From assembly GCA_019310195.1 (NCBI GenBank), contig JAFDET010000101.1, positions 1 to 10,507 of the forward strand: a DNA stretch of 10,507 nt, given 5' to 3'. This DNA comes from Deltaproteobacteria bacterium. Lineage in GTDB: Bacteria > Myxococcota_A > UBA9160 > JAFDET01. Shown piece by piece: positions 5,781 through 10,507 of the stretch (the first letter of the stretch is position 1; each line of letters begins with the position of its first letter). The notes under the pieces were generated by a model. The model was given only the letters and a program-made list of their open reading frames with translations. It was not told where the DNA came from and did not search any database. A program made the translations under genes and the position numbers.

Positions 5781-6974
5781 TTACGGGCTGCTGGAGCCCG
5801 GCGATGCAGCGGGGGGGCTCTCGGCTGGGGCGCCTTCGCGAGCGGCGGCCTGCGCCAGACGCGCCACCAGCTCCGCCAGGCTTCCGGCGGCGATGGCGTC
5901 TCGCGCCCGGGCCATGAGCCGCAGGTAGAAGCGCAGGTTGTGCAGCGTGGCCAGCCGCCCCCCCAGGCTCTCGCCGGTGCGCAGCAGGTGGGAGACGAAG
6001 GCCCGCGAGTGGTCGCGGCAGGTGGGGCAGTCGCAACGCTCGTCCACGGGTGCGGGATCGCTGCGGAAGCGCGCGTTCTTGATGGCCAGGACGCCCGACT
6101 CCGTGTAGAGCAGGCCGTGGCGCGCGTGGCGTGTGGGAACCACGCAGTCGAAGAGATCCACGCCGGCGGCGATGCCCGCCAGCAGGTCCTGCGGACGTCC
6201 GATCCCCATCAGGTAGCGCGGGGCCGCATCGGGCAGGGCGGACTGCGCGGCCGCGACGAGCTCGGTCCGCTGCTCCGGCGCCTCACCCAGGCCCAGACCG
6301 CCGTGGGCGTAGCCATCGAACTCCAGCGCGGCCGTGCCGCGGGCGCTCTCCTCGCGCAGCTTCTGCGACGTACCACCCTGCACGATGCCGAATAGCGCCT
6401 GATCGCTGCGCCGCTGCGCGCGGCGCGAACGCTCGGCCCAGCGCAGCGTGCGCTCCATGGCCGCGCGCGCGCGCGAGGGATCCGCGGCGCTGTCGGCCCC
6501 GGCGATGCGCGCCTTCAGCGGCAGGCACTCGTCCAGCACCATCGCCACGTCGGGCCCCAGGGATTCCTGGATCGCCACGGCGTCCTCGGGCCGCAGCCGG
6601 CGGCGCCGCCCGTCGAGGGGCGAGACGAAGGCCACACCGTCCTCGCTCACCTCGACCCGGTCGGCCAGCGAGGTGACCTGGAAGCCGCCGCTGTCGGTGA
6701 GCCAGGGACCGCTCCAGCCGCTCCAGCCGTGGAGCCCGCCCAGGGAGGCCACCACGTCTTCGCCGGGCCGCTCGTGCAGGTGGTAGGTGTTGGCCAGCAC
6801 GATCTGCGCGCCCAGAGCCCGGAGATCTTCGGGCGCCAGGCCCCGCACCGCGCCGTAGGTGGCCACGGGCATGAAGGCCGGCGTCTCCACCACGCCGTGG
6901 GGCGTAGCGAGCCGTCCGCGGCGCGCCGCGCCGTCGCGGGCGAGCGTCTCGAAGGAGAAGCCTCGCGCCTTCAC
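5781..6974 (-). CDS. tgt: tRNA-guanine transglycosylase (queuine tRNA-ribosyltransferase)
   Basis: A 397-residue enzyme that exchanges the wobble guanine of GUN-anticodon tRNAs for preQ1. D94 sits in TDSGGFQ, D148 and C150 in LDEC, QGG at 199-201, and the nucleophile D276 in FDCVVPTRHARHG. Zinc ligands are C314, C316, C319 and H345 (CDCPTC...HNLRFY). Spacing agrees with Zymomonas Tgt (D102, D280, C318, C320, C323, H349). C150, and L229 where Zymomonas has V233, fit a bacterial preQ1-type pocket. The loop reads AHGGLGLGE instead of the common AIGGL(A/S)VGE, a mild oddity. The tail after about residue 380 is low-complexity. The start is the GTG at 6974, which overlaps the queA stop in GTGA. No good Shine-Dalgarno is seen, so translational coupling to queA is likely. 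Confidence 0.95.
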   Translation of the reverse strand: MKARGFSFETLARDGAARRGRLATPHGVVETPAFMPVATYGAVRGLAPEDLRALGAQIVLANTYHLHERPGEDVVASLGGLHGWSGWSGPWLTDSGGFQVTSLADRVEVSEDGVAFVSPLDGRRRRLRPEDAVAIQESLGPDVAMVLDECLPLKARIAGADSAADPSRARAAMERTLRWAERSRRAQRRSDQALFGIVQGGTSQKLREESARGTAALEFDGYAHGGLGLGEAPEQRTELVAAAQSALPDAAPRYLMGIGRPQDLLAGIAAGVDLFDCVVPTRHARHGLLYTESGVLAIKNARFRSDPAPVDERCDCPTCRDHSRAFVSHLLRTGESLGGRLATLHNLRFYLRLMARARDAIAAGSLAELVARLAQAAAREGAPAESPPAASPGSSSP

Positions 6975-8008
6975 AGCAGCAGCATGGCGTCGCCGTAGGA
7001 GTAGAAGCGGTAGCCGCGGCGGACGGCCTCGGCGTAGGCGTCCAGCAGCCGGCGTCGGCCGGCGAAAGCCGCCACCAGCAGCAAGAGCGATGAGCGCGGC
7101 AGGTGGAAGTTGGTGAGCAGCGCGTCTACGACCGCGAACGGGAGAGGGGCGTCGCTGCCCGGTTGCGGGCGTAGGAAGAGCCGGGTCTCGCCCCGGCCCG
7201 GCTCCACCCGGCGGCCGGGACGCGCGCGGCTCTCCAGCACCCGGGTCACCGTGGTGCCGACGGCCACCACGCGGCCGCCCTCGGCCCGGGTGCGGGCCAC
7301 TGCCTGGGCGGTGGCTTCGGGAAGCTCGAAGCACTCGGCGTGAAGCTCGCCCGCGGCCAGGTCGGCGTCGCGCAGCGGGCGGAAGGTGCCCGGGCCCACG
7401 TGGAGCACCACCTCGGCGCAGCCCACACCCGCTTCACCCAGCCGTTCCAGCAGAGCCGGTGTCATGTGCAGGCCCGCGGTGGGCGCGGCCACCGAGCCCG
7501 GCACGCGTGCAAAGACCGTCTGGTAACGCTCGGCGTCCTCGCCGCGGGCCTCCGGGCGCCGGATGTAGGGCGGAAGCGGCATCTCGCCGTCGGCATAGGG
7601 GTCCGCGTCCGCAGCGAAGGCCAGCACCACCTCGCCGTCCTCGCGCAGCTCCACCAGCTCTGCGTCCAGGCTCCCGAGGCGGAGCTTCTGGCCCACCCGC
7701 AGGCGCCCGCGGCAGCGCAGCAGCGCGCGCTGACGCCCGGGGCCCGCCTCGCCCAGCAACAGCGCCTCCGCGGCGCCGCCCGTCTCCTTGCGGCCGCGCA
7801 GCCGCGCCGGCAACACGCGGGTCGCGTTCACCACCAGAAGATCACCCGGGCGCAGCAGCTCCGGCAGATCGCGCACGTGGCGGTGCGCCAGGCCTTCGCG
7901 TTCGCGCTCCAGGACCAGGAGCCGCGCCGCATCGCGCTCGGCCGTCGGTTGCTGGGCAATGCACTCCGGCGGAAGCGCGTAGTCGAACGCGTCGAGCTCA
8001 GCCGTCAC
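6971..8008 (-). CDS. queA: S-adenosylmethionine:tRNA ribosyltransferase-isomerase
   Basis: A 345-residue cytoplasmic enzyme (E. coli QueA has 356) that moves the ribosyl part of SAM onto preQ1 in tRNA, giving epoxyqueuosine. Family motifs appear in order: N-terminal DFxxxLPxxxIAxxP (DAFDYALPPECIAQQP), NATRVLPARLRGRKETGG, PLPPYIRR, ERYQTVFAR, AAPTAGLHMTPALL, LHVGPGTFRP, VAVGTTVTRVLES, and the C-terminal TNFHLPRSSLLLLVAAF followed by YRFYSYGDAM. The GTG at 8008 is preferred because VTAELDAFDY lines up with the E. coli start MRVTDFSFEL; longer readings would run into the preceding gene. It overlaps the GHL10 gene by 11 bp and tgt by 4 bp. It follows Tgt in the pathway, and the downstream epoxyqueuosine reductase (queG/queH) is not in the window. 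Confidence 0.95.
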   Translation of the reverse strand: MTAELDAFDYALPPECIAQQPTAERDAARLLVLEREREGLAHRHVRDLPELLRPGDLLVVNATRVLPARLRGRKETGGAAEALLLGEAGPGRQRALLRCRGRLRVGQKLRLGSLDAELVELREDGEVVLAFAADADPYADGEMPLPPYIRRPEARGEDAERYQTVFARVPGSVAAPTAGLHMTPALLERLGEAGVGCAEVVLHVGPGTFRPLRDADLAAGELHAECFELPEATAQAVARTRAEGGRVVAVGTTVTRVLESRARPGRRVEPGRGETRLFLRPQPGSDAPLPFAVVDALLTNFHLPRSSLLLLVAAFAGRRRLLDAYAEAVRRGYRFYSYGDAMLLL

Positions 8009-9248
8009 CGTCGCGCTCTTCGGCCAGCGCGGCGCGCAGCTCCGGCGCGTCGGCAATCGAATCCCAGGAGAAGAGGGCGACGCCGCGGGCGCCCGCAGCC
8101 CAAGCCGCCTCGCGCTGAGCGACGGCACGCGCGGGGTCGCGCGCGAAGAGCCAGGAACCCAGTCCGATCCAAACTCGATTGCCGGCGAGGCCTCCGCTGT
8201 AGGCCGAGGCCTCTTGGCGCAGCAGCCGGTCGTCGCGCGTGTAGAGCATGGTTACGGCGAAGTCGAGGAGACCCTCGTCGAGCCAGCCGCGCCAGTCCTG
8301 GAGCAGCGAGAGGTAGGCGCGCGAGGGGTACGCGGACACCGCGGCCGAGAGCGTGGCCTGCGGATTCACGGCCTGCAGCGAGGCGCGGATGCGGCTCACG
8401 AGGGACGACACCTGGTCGCGCCGCCAGCCGTCCCAGGCGTCGGCGGCGCCCGCGCTCGATGCGCTGGGGGCGCGCAGGCCGGTCTCGGCCTCGAAGCGCC
8501 GGCGGGATGCGGCGCCGTAGCCGAACTCCACGCCCACCTGGAAGCGCGAGCCGGGCGTGAAGGGCAGCACGTCCGGGTAGCGGATGTAGTCCAGGTGCAG
8601 GCCGTCCAGGTTCGGGTGGCGTTGGATCAGCTCGTCGAAGGTGGCCACCAGGCGATCGGCCACGCCGGGCGCCGCCGGGTCCAGCCACACCGCCGGGGTT
8701 CCCATGCGCACCGTGGCGCGATCGGGTTGGGGGATCTCCAGGCTCGGGAAGTCGAGGATCGACCGCCCGCGCCGATCCACGTGCACCGCGTCGCGCCCCA
8801 GCTCTTGCACGATGACGGCGTCGCGGTTGCCCGCCAGCGAGAGCACGTTCACCCAGGCGTGCACCCGCAGTCCTTCGGCGTGGGCGCGTGCGATCAATGC
8901 CGCCAGGGGATCCTCACCCTGGGCCGCGATCGCCTCCTGCCACGGCCCCGCATCCGCCAGGCTGGAGTCGAACCAGGCGCGGCCGCCCCGATACACCTGC
9001 ACGAAGAGATCCGTGGCGCCCAGGGCCCGGGCGTCGTCCAGCAGGCTGTCTACGCGTTCCGGGTGCTCGAGCACGCGCTGAGAGCCCTCGCAGAGCACCC
9101 AGAGGCCCACGCGCGGCTCCCCGGCGGGTGCCGCGGCCGAGCTCTCGACGACGGGCGGCGAGGCGTCCGGCGGCGGCGCCTCGTCGCCGCAGGCCGCGGC
9201 CAGCAGTGCGAGGCAGTAGAGCGACGCGGTGAATCGGCGGCCGAGCAA
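7998..9248 (-). CDS. GHL10-family (DUF4015-like) glycosyl hydrolase lipoprotein
   Basis: A 416-residue lipoprotein: MLGRRFTASLYCLALLAAAC, with C20 as the likely lipidated residue and Gly at +2, suggesting the outer membrane. A Pro/Ala/Ser-rich linker (about 22-45) leads into a TIM-barrel-type domain of the 'family 10 glycosylhydrolase-like' group: GLWVL at 48, GLRVHAWVN at 126-134, VWLDPAAPGV at 187-196, the signature DGLHLDYIRYP at 215-225, then MLYTRDD and a terminal GVALFSWDSI. E. coli DigH (YddW), an outer-membrane lipoprotein of this family, acts on denuded peptidoglycan strands, so a cell-wall role is the best guess. The TTG start at 9248 is inferred: no ATG or GTG exists in frame nearby, and it gives a proper signal peptide, but the Shine-Dalgarno is weak. 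First gene of the queA-tgt cluster, divergent from the Slt-like gene. Confidence 0.8.
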   Translation of the reverse strand: MLGRRFTASLYCLALLAAACGDEAPPPDASPPVVESSAAAPAGEPRVGLWVLCEGSQRVLEHPERVDSLLDDARALGATDLFVQVYRGGRAWFDSSLADAGPWQEAIAAQGEDPLAALIARAHAEGLRVHAWVNVLSLAGNRDAVIVQELGRDAVHVDRRGRSILDFPSLEIPQPDRATVRMGTPAVWLDPAAPGVADRLVATFDELIQRHPNLDGLHLDYIRYPDVLPFTPGSRFQVGVEFGYGAASRRRFEAETGLRAPSASSAGAADAWDGWRRDQVSSLVSRIRASLQAVNPQATLSAAVSAYPSRAYLSLLQDWRGWLDEGLLDFAVTMLYTRDDRLLRQEASAYSGGLAGNRVWIGLGSWLFARDPARAVAQREAAWAAGARGVALFSWDSIADAPELRAALAEERDGDG

Positions 9249-9299
9249 GGCGATCCAAGCTAGCAGGCGCCGGGCGGCTCTCGCACACTGGCGCAGGGG
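9249..9299. promoter_or_regulatory. 51-bp divergent gap between the GHL10 and Slt-like genes
   Basis: The gap is too short for two full non-overlapping promoters, so at least one promoter probably lies inside the opposite coding region. It contains the 6-bp palindrome GCTAGC. I find no confident -35/-10 pair on either strand. Confidence 0.3.
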
Positions 9300-10507
9300 A
9301 TGAGCGTGGAGCGGCAGCAGCGCAGGCGGATTCGAAGGGCGGTGGCGTTCGCCGGGCTGGCGGGCCTGGCGGGGAGCGCCTCGCTGGCCGCGGTGGATCC
9401 CACGGCCGCCGAGCTGCGCGCCGGCCTTCGCGCCGCGCGTGAAGGCCGCATCGAAGACGCCGACGCCGCACTGGCCGCCGCGGCCCGTAGCGAGCCCCTG
9501 GTGGCCGACCACGCGGCCCTGCTGCGCAGCGAGATGCTCGTTGACGCCGGGCGCTGGGACTCCGCCATCCAGGTGGCCCGCGCCGCGCTTCAGGCCTCCC
9601 ACGACACCCCCCTGCGCGCCCGGCTGCACCGGGCGGAGGCGCGCGCCTTCCTCGAGGCGGGCAACGAGCCCGCCGCCCGCGTGGCGCTGGAGGAAGCCCG
9701 CCGGGTAGCCACCGACCCCGAGCTCGAGGCGGAGCTGACGCTGGAGCTGGCGGCCTCGCTGGAGCGCGCGGGCCGCGCTCGCCAGGCCGCCGGCCTGTAC
9801 CGCAGCGTGTGGGTGGAGGTGCCGAGCCTGGAGCAGGCCAACCGCGCGGAGAAGCGGCTGGCCACCCTCGAGGAAGAGCTGGGCGTGGCCCTGCGCGACG
9901 GCCGCGACTGGCGCCGCCACGGCGACGCCGTGCTCGACCTGAGCCGCACGGAGGAGGCCCTGGCTGCCTACGATCGGGCGCTGGCCGCGCGGCTCTCGGC
10001 CGCAGACCGCCGCCGCGCCCACGAGAAACGCGCTCGCTGCCTCTTCTTCCTGCGTCGCTACCCGGAGGCCGTGAAGGCCTTCGCGCGCCTCTCCCGCGCC
10101 AACCCCGAGGCGCGCCTCTGGCACGCGCGCTCCATGGCGCGGGCGGGCGACGTTCCGGGGGCCGTGCAGCGTCTGGAAGCGCTCGCCACGTCGGGGCCGC
10201 GCTCGCTGCGCTCCCGGGCCCGCTACACCGCGGCGCTGCTGCTGGAGGACGATCATCCGGATCGCGCACGCGCCCACTTCGAGAAGCTGGCGCGCAGCCG
10301 GGCCGGCAGCCTGAGCCGTGCCGCCCTCTGGAACCTGGGCTGGGCCGATTACCGCGCGGGCCGCATGCGCCCGGCGCGCGTGGAGTTCGAGCAGCTGGCC
10401 GCGGCCGAGGACGATCCCGTGGCGCGGCTTCAGGCTCGCTACTGGTCGGCGCGGGCGCTGGAGATGCACGATCCGGCCCGCGCCCGCCGCGACCTGGCCG
10501 ATCTCGG
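9300..10507 (+). CDS. Slt-like lytic transglycosylase, N-terminal part (cut by window end)
   Basis: Open from the ATG at 9300 to the window edge, 402 codons without a stop. The N-terminus has many arginines (RQQRRRIRR) followed by a hydrophobic core and ASLAA, a likely signal peptide cleaved near residue 31. The rest is Ala/Arg/Leu/Glu-rich helical repeats of TPR type (for example AAYDRALAARLS, LFFLRRYPEAVKAFARL). Near the edge, W344-N-L-G-W-A-D-Y-R-A-G followed by R380-Y-W-S-A-R-A-L-E388 matches the superhelical domain of soluble lytic transglycosylases (Slt70 type), which cleave glycan strands to 1,6-anhydroMurNAc ends. The catalytic SLT domain would lie beyond the window. The in-frame GTG at 9306 is an alternative start with better spacing to AGGGGA at 9295-9300. 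If no SLT domain follows, it is a plain TPR envelope protein. Confidence 0.75.
   Translation, partial: MSVERQQRRRIRRAVAFAGLAGLAGSASLAAVDPTAAELRAGLRAAREGRIEDADAALAAAARSEPLVADHAALLRSEMLVDAGRWDSAIQVARAALQASHDTPLRARLHRAEARAFLEAGNEPAARVALEEARRVATDPELEAELTLELAASLERAGRARQAAGLYRSVWVEVPSLEQANRAEKRLATLEEELGVALRDGRDWRRHGDAVLDLSRTEEALAAYDRALAARLSAADRRRAHEKRARCLFFLRRYPEAVKAFARLSRANPEARLWHARSMARAGDVPGAVQRLEALATSGPRSLRSRARYTAALLLEDDHPDRARAHFEKLARSRAGSLSRAALWNLGWADYRAGRMRPARVEFEQLAAAEDDPVARLQARYWSARALEMHDPARARRDLADL

Noticed and set aside
3703..6036. 777-codon minus-strand frame
   Set aside because: A frame-shifted shadow of the chemoreceptor running across its start and into tgt; Arg/Gly/Pro-rich with no motif.
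6707..6730. Tandem 9-bp repeat in tgt giving GWSGWS, possible duplication
   Set aside because: The segment aligns with other Tgt proteins (LH-x-F-M-x-W-D-x-P) without any length change, so it is not an insertion.
7340..8560. 406-codon plus-strand frame over queA
   Set aside because: Antisense shadow; queA and the GHL10 gene explain the region with strong motifs.
1..10507. Search for CRISPR, tRNA, insertion sequences, toxin-antitoxin or phage genes
   Set aside because: No regularly spaced repeats, cloverleaf sequences, transposase motifs or small toxin-antitoxin pairs were recognised by eye on either strand.

Overview
The window is about 70% G+C and densely coded. Two lipoproteins, several Sec-type signal peptides and an Slt-type lytic transglycosylase point to a Gram-negative, outer-membrane-bearing bacterium. 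The receptor type, the receiver-PilZ protein and the small secreted proteins suggest a deltaproteobacterium in the broad sense (Myxococcota/Desulfobacterota relatives). That placement is my impression from gene style; no marker gene here proves it.

Layout, left to right. (1) 139-723 (+): secreted DUF4124-like protein, with a strong hairpin after it at 748-781. (2) 797-2380 (-): a likely three-gene operon, transcribed as lipoprotein, then receiver-PilZ response regulator, then small secreted coiled-coil protein. (3) 2575-3549 (+): ROK-family sugar kinase, divergent from the operon across a 194-bp gap. (4) 3489-5666 (-): membrane chemoreceptor whose 3' end overlaps the 3' end of the kinase gene by 61 bp, convergently. 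(5) 5781-9248 (-): a tightly overlapping cluster of GHL10-family lipoprotein, queA and tgt. (6) 9300 to the window edge (+): the TPR-rich N-terminal part of an Slt-like lytic transglycosylase, divergent from the GHL10 lipoprotein and cut by the window end. No tRNA, rRNA, CRISPR array, insertion sequence or phage gene was seen, and no gene-free stretch exceeds 200 bp.

How the genes may work together. queA and tgt encode two successive steps of queuosine tRNA modification. The GHL10 lipoprotein and the Slt-like enzyme, sharing one short divergent gap, look like a peptidoglycan-remodelling pair, by analogy with E. coli DigH and Slt70. The chemoreceptor and the receiver-PilZ regulator are signalling proteins. 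Both transcription units carry an upstream element resembling a flagellar sigma-28 promoter with the same unusual spacing, a tentative hint of a shared motility regulon.

Most of the window is ordinary housekeeping and signalling content, and I do not see a clear new defence, mobile or biosynthetic system. The points most worth a second look are the divergent cell-wall gene pair, the uncharacterised lipoprotein/receiver-PilZ/coiled-coil operon, the convergent coding overlap, and the paired promoter-like motifs.
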